64,000 nt of DNA from Pirellulales bacterium (GTDB lineage: Bacteria; Planctomycetota; Planctomycetia; Pirellulales; JACPPG01), in the NCBI GenBank assembly GCA_036499395.1, contig DASYDW010000123.1, positions 123,144 through 187,143 on the forward strand. The letters are read 5' to 3'. Each line of letters begins with the position of its first letter. Positions within the stretch are counted from its first letter, which is position 1. The translations under genes were made by a program, and so were the position numbers. Shown piece by piece: positions 45,832 to 54,559 of this stretch. The notes under the pieces were generated by a model that saw only the letters and a program-made list of their open reading frames with translations, was not told where the DNA came from and did not search any database.

Positions 45832-47174
45832 ACGAGGCAGCTACGATACTCGTCGTCGAGGACCAGCGCGCCGAGCGAGACGCATTGTCGCGCATGTTGG
45901 AGACCGAGTCCTATCGTGTCATCGCGGCCAGAAATCTTCGTGAAGCTTTGGCGCACGTCTACGAGTCGATCGTGCTGGTGATCTGCGACCTTAGGCTGGG
46001 AGGCGAAAGTGGCGTCGATCTGTTGCGCGAGTGGCGACACTCGCAGGAACACACGCCATTTATCATCGTCACAGCCTATGGCGATGTGCCGTCCGCCGTC
46101 ACGGCCATGCGCCTGGGCGCCTACGACTACCTGACCAAACCTGTCGATCCCGCGGCGCTTTTGAGGCTCGTAAATCGCCTGATCCGCAATGCGCGCCCTG
46201 ACGCCCCACGGACAACGCCCGTGGACGATTTCAGCTTTGGCCAACTATGGGGACGCTGCGCGACCATGCGCGACATCTTCGAACGCGCCAAGCGCGCGGC
46301 AGTGACGAATAGTGCCGTGTTGATCCTAGGGGAACCCGGCACTGGTAAGCATCTGCTGGCAAAAGCCATTCACGAGCGCAGCGAGCGTAGCAAGTCACAC
46401 TTTGTCACGATGAACATGGCGGCGTTACCCATCACGCGAATAGATGGGGAATTGTTCGGCCAGCAGTACGTTTCGGGTGCGAGCGGCGACGAAGCAGGAA
46501 AGCTAGACGCGGCGCATCGTGGCACGCTATTTATTGATGAAATCGGCGATCTGCCCGGCGAGACGCAGGCGAAGCTGTTGCGCGTGATCGAAGAACGAGC
46601 CTATACGCCGCTGGGCGCGAACGAAAAGCGTCACGTCGATCTCCGCCTGATTACCGCTACGAGTCATGACCTGGCGGCGCTCGTGGCGAAAGGTCTTTTT
46701 CGCGAGGACCTGTTCTACCGTCTCAACGTTGTCACGTTGCATTTGCCGCCGCTCCGCGAACGGACCGACGACATTCCGCATCTTGTCGAACAGTTGCTCG
46801 AAGAACGCTGTAGCGCCCAGGGGAAGCCTGTCCCATACATCGATGCGGAACTGATGGATGCTCTGACGCGCTACCGCTGGCCAGGCAACGTCCGGCAGTT
46901 AAGTAACGTCGTGGAAAGTATGGTCGTCATGTCGCAAGGGCGTGCGCTAACGATTGCGGATTTGCCGGCGGAACTACGCCATGAAGTTCAGGACCGCGAC
47001 AGCCACGACGCGCTGGCAGAAGGCAGAGCCCTGGAAGTGCTCGAGCGTCATGCGATTCTCGAGGCGCTCGAGAAGCACGGCGGAAATCGTACTCGTGCCG
47101 CCGATGCGCTCGGCATCTCGGTACGAACGCTGCAGCGCAAGCTGAAGATGTGGGGCATAGCCGGCGAGGTGTGA
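45828..47174 (+). CDS. NtrC-family response regulator lacking the GAFTGA loop
   Basis: 448 residues from a GTG at 45828 overlapping the kinase stop (an ATG-started frame begins at 45771 but inside the kinase gene). Receiver domain: Asp54 in VICDLRLGGESG. AAA+ core: Walker A GEPGTGKH (168-175) and Walker B-like TLFIDEIGDLP with arginine-finger region LFREDLFYRLNVVTLHLPPLRERTDDIP. C-terminal Fis-like helix-turn-helix: EKHGGNRTRAADALGISVRTLQRKLK. Between ELFG (208-211) and the Walker B the usual GAFTGA is missing; the stretch reads QQYVSGASGDEAG. It can probably bind DNA and ATP but not drive sigma-54 melting. Confidence 0.93.
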   Translation: MNEAATILVVEDQRAERDALSRMLETESYRVIAARNLREALAHVYESIVLVICDLRLGGESGVDLLREWRHSQEHTPFIIVTAYGDVPSAVTAMRLGAYDYLTKPVDPAALLRLVNRLIRNARPDAPRTTPVDDFSFGQLWGRCATMRDIFERAKRAAVTNSAVLILGEPGTGKHLLAKAIHERSERSKSHFVTMNMAALPITRIDGELFGQQYVSGASGDEAGKLDAAHRGTLFIDEIGDLPGETQAKLLRVIEERAYTPLGANEKRHVDLRLITATSHDLAALVAKGLFREDLFYRLNVVTLHLPPLRERTDDIPHLVEQLLEERCSAQGKPVPYIDAELMDALTRYRWPGNVRQLSNVVESMVVMSQGRALTIADLPAELRHEVQDRDSHDALAEGRALEVLERHAILEALEKHGGNRTRAADALGISVRTLQRKLKMWGIAGEV

Positions 47175-47251
47175 TCCCGGCGCCGTGGCAAGCCAACACG
47201 AACACCACGCACCAATCATTGCCACTCTGCGTACCACCCAGGCCTACCACC

Positions 47252-50200
47252 TCACAGGGAGGATAGCTCCGAGGACGCGTGATCAGGCGAGGCTTCCACG
47301 ACATCTCGTACTAGCAACGAGTAAAGCGCCGGAACGACAAACAATGTCGTTACCAGTCCTGCCAGAAGTCCGCCGATGACGGCCCGCCCCAGCGGAGCGT
47401 TCGCTTCACTACCGCGCTCGATGGCCAAGGCCATCGGCACCAGGGCGAAGAAAGCGGCAAGCGCCGTCATCACCACCGGACGCACGCGGACCGATGCCGC
47501 TTTGCGGATCGCCTCGGTGGGCGTCAGTTTCTCGGTGGTACGTAGATTCTGCGCGAAATCCACCAGCAACACCGTATTCGAGACCACGATGCCGACCATG
47601 AAAATAACACCCAGCAGCGACTGCACGTTCAAAGCCGTGCCCGTCAGATACAGGATGAGGATCACCCCCACCACGCCAATCGGAACGGCCGACAGAATGA
47701 CCAGCGGGGTGATGTACGCACGGAACAATCCGGCCATCAGGAAGTATATCAGTAGCGTGGCCAGGATCAGCCCTAGCCCTAGGCTGCGGAACGTATCCTG
47801 CATACGCGAATACTCGCCCGACAGCTCGATGCGGCTGCCGTCCATCAGCTTGTGCTCGGCCGACGTCGGATCGAATGGCCGCCAACCGCCGTCGGGCAGC
47901 GGCGTTCCGAACTTGGCAACGACCTTCGCTACGTCATCCGCGATATGTCCTAAATCTCGACCGTAAACGCCCATCGTCAAATCGATCGCCGGCTGCAAGT
48001 TTGCGTGCGTAACTTCCGTCGGCACGCTCGTCCGCCGTAGCGAAACAATATTCCGCAATGGGATCGCCTGGTTCTGCACCGGGCTGGTGATGGGGATATC
48101 CAGAAGCGTATCGATCGACAGAATATCTCCCTCGGGGTACTGCACGCCCACGTAGTATTGGTTGGAACTGATCGGGTCGATCCAGAAGTTTTTCTTGTTG
48201 AACTGAATGCTCGAATTCAGGGCGGCAATCACATTCTTCATGACGTCCCCCTGGGACAGCCCCAGGTCGGCTGCCTTCGCCCGATCGACATCGAGAATGT
48301 ACTCGGGATAGTCGAGTCGCTGGATAATGCGGGTATCGACGACACCTTCGATGGCTTGGACCTCGCGCTGGATCGCCTCGGCCACGGAGCGGGCCTTCTG
48401 TTGATTCTTGGCCTTGATTCGCACATTGAGCGGCGTCGATTTTCCTTCGTTCATCGCACCGCGGATCATGCCGCCCGAATCGAAGGCGAATTCCAGGTCG
48501 GAGAAGCGCTTGTCATTGGCAAAAGCGGTGCGCAATTGATGCACATATTCCTGCGCCGAATGATGCCGGTGCTCGGTTAGCTGAACTTTGACCACGGCAT
48601 CCATCGGGCCCGAGTTGGGCGTGTAGGCCGCGGACCAGTCCGCCACCACTCCCAATTCGCTAATGATCGTCGTCAGGTCATGGCCGATGTTTTCTTGAAT
48701 GATCTTCTCCACCTCGGCAATCCGCTGCTCGGTGGCTTCGATCCGCGTGCCGCTGGGGGCGCGGACGTACATCTCGAACGCGCCCGCATCGACCTCGGGA
48801 AAGAACTCGCGTCGCAGCCGTGAGCCTACCAGCCCGACGACAACCACAAGCAGGAAAAATGCGGCGGCCACTGTTCCCTTGCGGCGATCCATGACCCAAT
48901 CGAGACGGCGCGTGTACCAGGCGATGCCGGCATTGATCAAAGCCTCCCAGCGAGCAAAGGTCGCGCTGACCAGCCGCGCCGGCCGTGCGAGAAAGGCCCA
49001 CCGACCGGTCCACTCGGCGTGGTCTGCCGCGGGACCTGCGCCATGATTGGCCGCATGGGGTTTGAGCCACGATGCACAACGCGAAGGCACGAATGATCGC
49101 GACAGGATATACGCCGCGATCATTGAGAATGCCACGGCCAACGCCATGGGACGGAACAAAAACTCACCCAGTCCCGGCATGAGCGCTAACGGAGCCAGCA
49201 CCAGCAGTGTGCAGCAACTTGCCACGAGCTCAGGCATGGCGACTTCGCTCGCTCCCAGGTAAGCCGCCTCGTGTGTATCGCGCCCCAATCCCAGGTGGCG
49301 ATGCGTGTTTTCCAGACAAATGATCGCGCTGTCGACTAGCGGTCCAATCGCCAGTGACAAACCGGCCAACGTCATGACGTTGATCGTGTTGCCGGTGTAA
49401 TACAGCGCGGTGATCCCCGCCATGACAGCAATCGGAATCGTGAGAATCGCGATCAGCGTCATACGCCACTCGCCCAAAAACAAGAGAATCACGAGCGAGC
49501 AGAGTACGGCCCCCAGTACCCCTTCCTGAATCAGGCTCTGGATACTTTTTTCCACGTATACCGACTGATCCATGACCGGTGTCAGTTTGATACCATCGCG
49601 GCTGAGTCGCTGTTCGATGTCCGGCAGCGATTTCTTGACATTGGCGACCACATCCAAGGTGCTGGCACCCAACTGCCGATAAATCGGCACGTAAACCTGC
49701 CGCCGACCGTTGACGCGCACGACATTCGTCTGAATGAAACTGGCGTCCTTTGGTGTCGCCACGTCGCGCAGGTAAGTTGCATTGCCGTGCTGAATGCGCA
49801 AAGGGATGTCGCCCATGCGTTCCACCATGTCGTACATCGAGTTGGAATCGATGGCGTAATCCGTGTCTCCGAATTTTGCGTCGCCGGTGGGCAGGAACAG
49901 GTTCGAAGTATCCAGTGCGTTCATCACGTCGACCGGCGACAAGTTTCGCGCCTGCAGCTTCTGCCGATCCAGGTAGGCAATCACTGCCCGCACCTTGCCG
50001 CCGTACACCACGGGGGCCACTGCGCCAGGCAGGCTCATAATCATGGTGCGAACTTCGAAGCGGCCCACGTCATAGAGAATGGATTCCGGTTCGTTCTCGC
50101 TATCGAGCGCCACGATGCAAGCCGGCACGGTGCTCGTAGGGTCAAAAGGAAGAATCACCGGCGGCAGCGTGCCGGGGGGCAAGTTCGGGGATTGCATCGA

Positions 50201-50539
50201 GGCCAGTGAATTCGACTGCGTCAGTGCGCCGCTGGGGTCGACGTCGCTGCGAAAATAATTTCGCACGATGCTCGCACCGGTAATTGAACGTGATTCTTGC
50301 CGCCGCATTCCTTCAGCCTGACCCGTTCCACGTTCAATACGGCTGGAAAGGTCCTTTTCGACCGTTGCGGCTGGCATGCCGCCGTAAAACGTCAGCACTT
50401 GCACCGCCGGACTGCGAAATACCGGCAATATGTCAATCGCGATTTGGCTGGCGCTCAAGATGCCGATGACGACTACCGCCAACATGGTGACGGTAACAGC
50501 CACGGGATTTCGTAAGGAAGCGCGAATCAGACCGTTCAT
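47252..50539 (-). CDS. RND family efflux transporter permease
   Basis: 1095 residues, full length for an AcrB/CusA-like pump. N-terminal MNGLIRASLRNPVAVTVTMLAVVVIG; a large periplasmic porter region; and TM4 with GLSLAIGPLVDSAIICLENTHRHL. The first of the paired proton-relay Asp (AcrB D407-D408) is present, while the second position is Ser. The second repeat contains FLARPARLVSATFARWEALIN ... GVIFMVGIVVSNTVLLVDFAQ. It lies downstream of the HlyD and TolC genes on the same strand and convergent with the two-component pair. Substrate is unknown; it pumps small molecules or metals using the proton gradient. Confidence 0.95.
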   Translation of the reverse strand: MNGLIRASLRNPVAVTVTMLAVVVIGILSASQIAIDILPVFRSPAVQVLTFYGGMPAATVEKDLSSRIERGTGQAEGMRRQESRSITGASIVRNYFRSDVDPSGALTQSNSLASMQSPNLPPGTLPPVILPFDPTSTVPACIVALDSENEPESILYDVGRFEVRTMIMSLPGAVAPVVYGGKVRAVIAYLDRQKLQARNLSPVDVMNALDTSNLFLPTGDAKFGDTDYAIDSNSMYDMVERMGDIPLRIQHGNATYLRDVATPKDASFIQTNVVRVNGRRQVYVPIYRQLGASTLDVVANVKKSLPDIEQRLSRDGIKLTPVMDQSVYVEKSIQSLIQEGVLGAVLCSLVILLFLGEWRMTLIAILTIPIAVMAGITALYYTGNTINVMTLAGLSLAIGPLVDSAIICLENTHRHLGLGRDTHEAAYLGASEVAMPELVASCCTLLVLAPLALMPGLGEFLFRPMALAVAFSMIAAYILSRSFVPSRCASWLKPHAANHGAGPAADHAEWTGRWAFLARPARLVSATFARWEALINAGIAWYTRRLDWVMDRRKGTVAAAFFLLVVVVGLVGSRLRREFFPEVDAGAFEMYVRAPSGTRIEATEQRIAEVEKIIQENIGHDLTTIISELGVVADWSAAYTPNSGPMDAVVKVQLTEHRHHSAQEYVHQLRTAFANDKRFSDLEFAFDSGGMIRGAMNEGKSTPLNVRIKAKNQQKARSVAEAIQREVQAIEGVVDTRIIQRLDYPEYILDVDRAKAADLGLSQGDVMKNVIAALNSSIQFNKKNFWIDPISSNQYYVGVQYPEGDILSIDTLLDIPITSPVQNQAIPLRNIVSLRRTSVPTEVTHANLQPAIDLTMGVYGRDLGHIADDVAKVVAKFGTPLPDGGWRPFDPTSAEHKLMDGSRIELSGEYSRMQDTFRSLGLGLILATLLIYFLMAGLFRAYITPLVILSAVPIGVVGVILILYLTGTALNVQSLLGVIFMVGIVVSNTVLLVDFAQNLRTTEKLTPTEAIRKAASVRVRPVVMTALAAFFALVPMALAIERGSEANAPLGRAVIGGLLAGLVTTLFVVPALYSLLVRDVVEASPDHASSELSSL

Positions 50540-50596
50540 CGATTATTCGTTCTCACCGCGGTCGTATTGGTCGACCGTGATGTCTCATTGTGCAAG

Positions 50597-52075
50597 TTAG
50601 TGAGACTTCTGTGCCGCTGGCTGACTTGTGGCGACCCGGACGGGCCGGCCATCGCCGATCGTGCCGCGATAGTGAACTATGACATCGTCCGTGGGCTTGA
50701 GACCGTCGAGCACTTCCATTTGCAAACCGTCATCCTGCCCGATGTCGATCGGCACCAGGGCTGCTTTGCCGTCGCGCACAATGTAAACCTTGCCTTTCGC
50801 ATCGGTGGTTTTCCCTACCAAAGCGCTCGCCGGAATCGTGAAAGCCTTCGACGGAGGTGCGAGCTGAATTGTCGCGCGACCGTACATTCCTTCGCGCAGC
50901 CAATCCTTGTCGTTGGGAAGGTCGATCTCAACCCGCATCGTTCGTGTCTGCGGGTTCTCCGAATCAGCAACTCGCGACACCTTGCCCGAGAAAAGCTTGC
51001 CAGGCAAGGCATCGATCTCGACGGTCGCCTCGTCGCCCACGTTCGTAAACGGCACATCGCGATCGGGAACTTGCACGACCACGCGAACCACGTCGGTGCG
51101 GGCCACGCTCAATAGAGGCGCCTCGCCCCCTTGGTCCGCGGCACGAATAAACGAGCCGGGATGAAATTTGCGCAGCGTAACCACGCCATCGTATGGCGAC
51201 TCGATTCGCGTGTAGTCCAGCAGCACTTTTTGCTTGGCCAGCACGGCCTCGGCAACCTGCACGTCGGTTTCGGCGTGTTGCACATCCGCTTTCGCTTGTG
51301 CGATGCGCGCCGCAGCGGCGTCCGCTTCTGCCTTGGATTTTTCCACGGCGGCATGCGCTGCCATTTCGGCGGCACGAGCGGCTTCCGTCGCATCCTGCTT
51401 TTCATCGACCAACCGCTTGTCGATCGACTTGAGCGCGAAGAGTTCTTCCATACGGTGGAACTCTTTTTCGCGGTAGACTCGCTGCGCTGTCGATCGCACG
51501 ACCTCGGCTTCCATTTGTTTGACGGTCGCCGTGGCGGCCGCTGCTTCGGCCTGACTGGTCAACACATGGGCGTGCATCTGGGCCACGACACTCTTCGCGC
51601 GCTCGAGCGAGGCAGCCGCCTCCTTCACGTCGCTTTCCAATTCCGGCACACTGATCACGGCCAGCACCTGGCCGCGCTTGACCCGATCGCCGATGTCAAC
51701 GTTCTGCTCACCCAGGTATCCGGACGTCTTCGCATACAACTCCGCGTATTGAAACGCATGCACCGATCCTGGTTGGGTCGTTTTGCGTCCCAAGCCATGC
51801 AGCGCAGGTTTCACGACTTCGACGCTCACCGCATCGCCCGGCAGCTCTTCCGTGACTTGTTCCGAGGACGGCGCGGCTGCGGCACTCTTGTGCGCTGGAT
51901 CGATGGCCTCGGGAGGTTTTCCATCGGCACGCCAGGCGAATAAAGCCACGGTCACGACGCACGCCAGCGAGACGCCCGCGATCAGCCAGGGATGGTGCGG
52001 CACCGCCACGATGAAACGCTGCACGACAGCGCTCGCTGATGATCGCTCGAAACGGACCGTACTTTCGGCGCGCAT
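50597..52075 (-). CDS. HlyD/RND efflux periplasmic adaptor subunit
   Basis: 492 residues from the ATG at 52075 (the frame reads upstream through Arg-rich sequence). One membrane segment (WLIAGVSLACVVTVALFAW, about residues 28-46), a lipoyl half (SVHAFQYAELYAKTSGYLGEQNVDIGDRVKRGQVLAVIS), a long alpha-helical hairpin (about residues 130-320, Ala/Glu/Lys-rich), and the second lipoyl and barrel parts ending PVRVATSQPAAQKSH. It bridges the inner-membrane RND pump to a TolC channel. It is 57 bases upstream of the RND gene on the same strand. A palindrome at 52160-52175 precedes it. Confidence 0.93.
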   Translation of the reverse strand: MRAESTVRFERSSASAVVQRFIVAVPHHPWLIAGVSLACVVTVALFAWRADGKPPEAIDPAHKSAAAAPSSEQVTEELPGDAVSVEVVKPALHGLGRKTTQPGSVHAFQYAELYAKTSGYLGEQNVDIGDRVKRGQVLAVISVPELESDVKEAAASLERAKSVVAQMHAHVLTSQAEAAAATATVKQMEAEVVRSTAQRVYREKEFHRMEELFALKSIDKRLVDEKQDATEAARAAEMAAHAAVEKSKAEADAAAARIAQAKADVQHAETDVQVAEAVLAKQKVLLDYTRIESPYDGVVTLRKFHPGSFIRAADQGGEAPLLSVARTDVVRVVVQVPDRDVPFTNVGDEATVEIDALPGKLFSGKVSRVADSENPQTRTMRVEIDLPNDKDWLREGMYGRATIQLAPPSKAFTIPASALVGKTTDAKGKVYIVRDGKAALVPIDIGQDDGLQMEVLDGLKPTDDVIVHYRGTIGDGRPVRVATSQPAAQKSH

Positions 52076-52159
52076 TTTACTCACGATCGTTCTCCGCGGT
52101 GGGCTCGTACGTCCCCGGAAAATCCAGAACCACTTCCTATGACACAGGTCGTCAATTGC

Positions 52160-52175
52160 ACCTCGCTCGCGAGGT
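52160..52175. promoter_or_regulatory. perfect palindrome upstream of the HlyD gene
   Basis: ACCTCGC-TC-GCGAGGT, 85 bases before the HlyD start on the minus strand. It could be an operator for the efflux locus. Confidence 0.4.
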
Positions 52176-52261
52176 ATTCGACGCGGATCAGTGCCGGCGC
52201 AACAGATTGCTTGCGCAGCCACAAGGAGCGCGAGCAATCACTGAAGCGTTTGAGAAAAGAA

Positions 52262-52624
52262 TCAACAGCGCAGGGGTAACAGCCGCTGTGATCCGTCGCC
52301 TAGAGAGGCAGTTACGTGATCTGCGTGCGAGCGATGCTTCCATCCGCCGGAAAGAGATTTCAAGCGTGTTGGAACGCCCGAAATTGTCGCGAGATCCTTA
52401 GCCGAGGCAGCCGACCTGCGCGTCGAGCCTTTAGCTTGCTCGGCCAGGGCCGCCTGGGCGGCTAGTTCGGCCGCTGTTTCGGTGCGGCGGGCGCGCTTGG
52501 CACGGACGACCGCCCCTGCAGAATTCAGGGGCAGGGGTAGTCGGATCGACATTCCGCAGAGCGCGAAAAAAACGGCCACAGCGGTAATCCCTCGCACCAG
52601 CGAGCTGGCTCGAATACTCCGCAT
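52262..52624 (-). CDS. small exported protein, function unknown
   Basis: 120 residues from the ATG at 52624. A hydrophobic stretch (GITAVAVFFALCGMSIRLPL, about residues 12-31) is a signal peptide or anchor; the rest is Ala/Arg-rich (RAKRARRTETAAELAAQAALAEQAKG, a likely helix). It lies inside the efflux locus between TolC and HlyD genes on the same strand. Coding status rests on the signal-like stretch only. Confidence 0.4.
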   Translation of the reverse strand: MRSIRASSLVRGITAVAVFFALCGMSIRLPLPLNSAGAVVRAKRARRTETAAELAAQAALAEQAKGSTRRSAASAKDLATISGVPTRLKSLSGGWKHRSHADHVTASLGDGSQRLLPLRC

Positions 52625-52879
52625 ATGACCGCGCCTCGTTTGCCGATGTCCTAAAAACGCCGGTAAAAACCGTGTTAGAACTCCCAAAATTCCGGTCGCT
52701 AACGATTCCCTAACCACTCAAATCCTAGTTCCAAGCGTATCGCTGGTCAACGCAAGGCACGAAAACGCTTGGCGTTACGAGTCGGGCAGCAGTTCGCCCG
52801 CAACTGGCTTACAGCTTTGATAGGTTCCGCAAATGGGACCAATGTGCGTGTGACCCGGCGCCTGGATTCCGTTCACGGT

Positions 52880-54427
52880 TTACGGCTCCGCCACAGACGT
52901 TTGGGTCGTGTCCGGAACCTCTTGAGGCGGCGTCAGCGGGACAGCCACGATGGGGGGCCAGCCCAGTGCTACGAACAATCGAAATTCGGCTTGGTTATAG
53001 GCCACGGTGGCGCGAATCAAATCTTCGCGTGCGTTGACCAGCAAATCGATCAAATTCAAAGCTTCGATCGGCAGGCCTTCGCCACCGCGCGCGCGACGCA
53101 CTTCTTCGATGAAGCCGATCTCGGCGGTCTGCAGTTGCAATATGGCGTAGTCCACTTCGCGACGGCGCGCCGCGGTGTCGGCCTGAGCTGCCGCCACTTC
53201 TTTCCGGATTTGATTGATCATCCGCACCCGATTCGCCGTGGTTTCGCCCACTTCGGCCCGACGCTGTCGCCAGCGGGCGACATTTCCCATGCCGGCGTTT
53301 TGCAAGGTCCACAGGGCCATCACATCAAAATCGTTTCGGCCCGAGAAGCTGCCATAAACAGGATCCACGAGCATACTACCGCCGCCGAACGTGCCACTGC
53401 TGAACCCCATCGACATCGTGGGCAGCAGCGGCCGCATGCGTTCTTGCCGATAGCGCACTTCGGCGCCGGCGACCTCGCTCGAACGCGCCCCCATTTCAGG
53501 GCGATAGCGCAATGCCGTTTCGACAAGATTTGACAATTCCTCGCGAGGATTAACGAGCGTCACGATCGCCAGCGGCCTGTCCGGGGCGCGTAGGGCCACC
53601 GCAGGGTTTAGTTGCAGCAATTTCGAGAGCCGGGCCGCGGCCACGGCGATGTCACCCTCGGCCGCCTGAACTCGGGCGCGCAGCAAAAGTGCCTCGCTGC
53701 GGGCTCGATTGGCGTCGGCCTCGCTCCCTTGCCCCGCTGCGGCAAACGCGAGCGTGGGACGGACGATGTCGGCCATATCGAATTCGGAATGGCGGAGGGC
53801 AGCGAACCAAGCCTCGGCGCCGACCAGTTCCAGGTACTGGGTGCTGACGTCCAACAAAATGGAATTGAACGTGGCGCGTACGTCAAACTGACTGGCCGCG
53901 ACAAACTGCCGCGCGGCCAAAGGTTCGTAAACAACGTCTGCGACAGGTGCAAAGATACTCACCGCCGGAATGTTCACGGTACCGGCTGCTGCTACCGCCG
54001 CACCGCCTCCCACGTACAAAGATGACTGGCCGGGCACCCGAAGTATGTCGCCCGCTGATCCTTCCACCGCCCCATTGTGCGCGTGAATTGTCGTACCGGC
54101 GTTCAGACTCGGCACCGCGATCACACGGGCCTGCAGCAGGTTTGCCAGGCGTTCCTGCACCACCTGCCGCGTCCAGCCGATGGTCGGGTTCTGCCGCGCG
54201 GCCAGTTCCCAGGCTGCCCCCATATCGATCGGCATCACCTCAAGCGGTGTGGGCTGAGTCGACGGATATTCCTGCGGATTTCCTTGCGCGACGCGCGTCA
54301 CGACCGGGCTAGGTAGACGAGTCACGACCGGCTTCGATTCTTGTGCCGAGGCAACCGCCAGCAGGCAACCGAATGAGACCAGCGCGCAGACGCCCCTCCG
54401 ACACACCGCAAAATAGCGATGCACCAT
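52880..54427 (-). CDS. TolC family outer-membrane efflux protein (second)
   Basis: 515 residues from the ATG at 54427 (an ATG at 54463 is also in frame). A signal peptide (CRRGVCALVSFGCLLAVASAQ) precedes a TolC-type body with two homologous halves: helices such as AWELAARQNPTIGWTRQVVQERLANLL and strand-helix-strand units ending AYNQAEFRLFVALGWPP. The C-terminal segment PLTPPQEVPDTTQTSVAEP is a linker tail. It forms a trimeric outer-membrane channel for the RND pump. It is about 29% similar by eye to the first TolC in domain order; both occur in the same direction. Confidence 0.9.
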   Translation of the reverse strand: MVHRYFAVCRRGVCALVSFGCLLAVASAQESKPVVTRLPSPVVTRVAQGNPQEYPSTQPTPLEVMPIDMGAAWELAARQNPTIGWTRQVVQERLANLLQARVIAVPSLNAGTTIHAHNGAVEGSAGDILRVPGQSSLYVGGGAAVAAAGTVNIPAVSIFAPVADVVYEPLAARQFVAASQFDVRATFNSILLDVSTQYLELVGAEAWFAALRHSEFDMADIVRPTLAFAAAGQGSEADANRARSEALLLRARVQAAEGDIAVAAARLSKLLQLNPAVALRAPDRPLAIVTLVNPREELSNLVETALRYRPEMGARSSEVAGAEVRYRQERMRPLLPTMSMGFSSGTFGGGSMLVDPVYGSFSGRNDFDVMALWTLQNAGMGNVARWRQRRAEVGETTANRVRMINQIRKEVAAAQADTAARRREVDYAILQLQTAEIGFIEEVRRARGGEGLPIEALNLIDLLVNAREDLIRATVAYNQAEFRLFVALGWPPIVAVPLTPPQEVPDTTQTSVAEP

Positions 54428-54559
54428 CGCAACCAGCGTTTGGGGGGATTGGCGCGACCTCAATTAATAGTCCCTGTTCGAAGGAGCATGCGAGGCACGT
54501 TACTCGAGTGAAGAATTCCCTGCGCGTGCAACGCGTCGAATGCGCCCACTTGACGACAG

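Noticed and set aside
47252-50539. Missing second proton-relay Asp as a sign of a dead RND pump
   Set aside because: Some RND subfamilies keep only one Asp at this position, so the change alone does not show loss of function.
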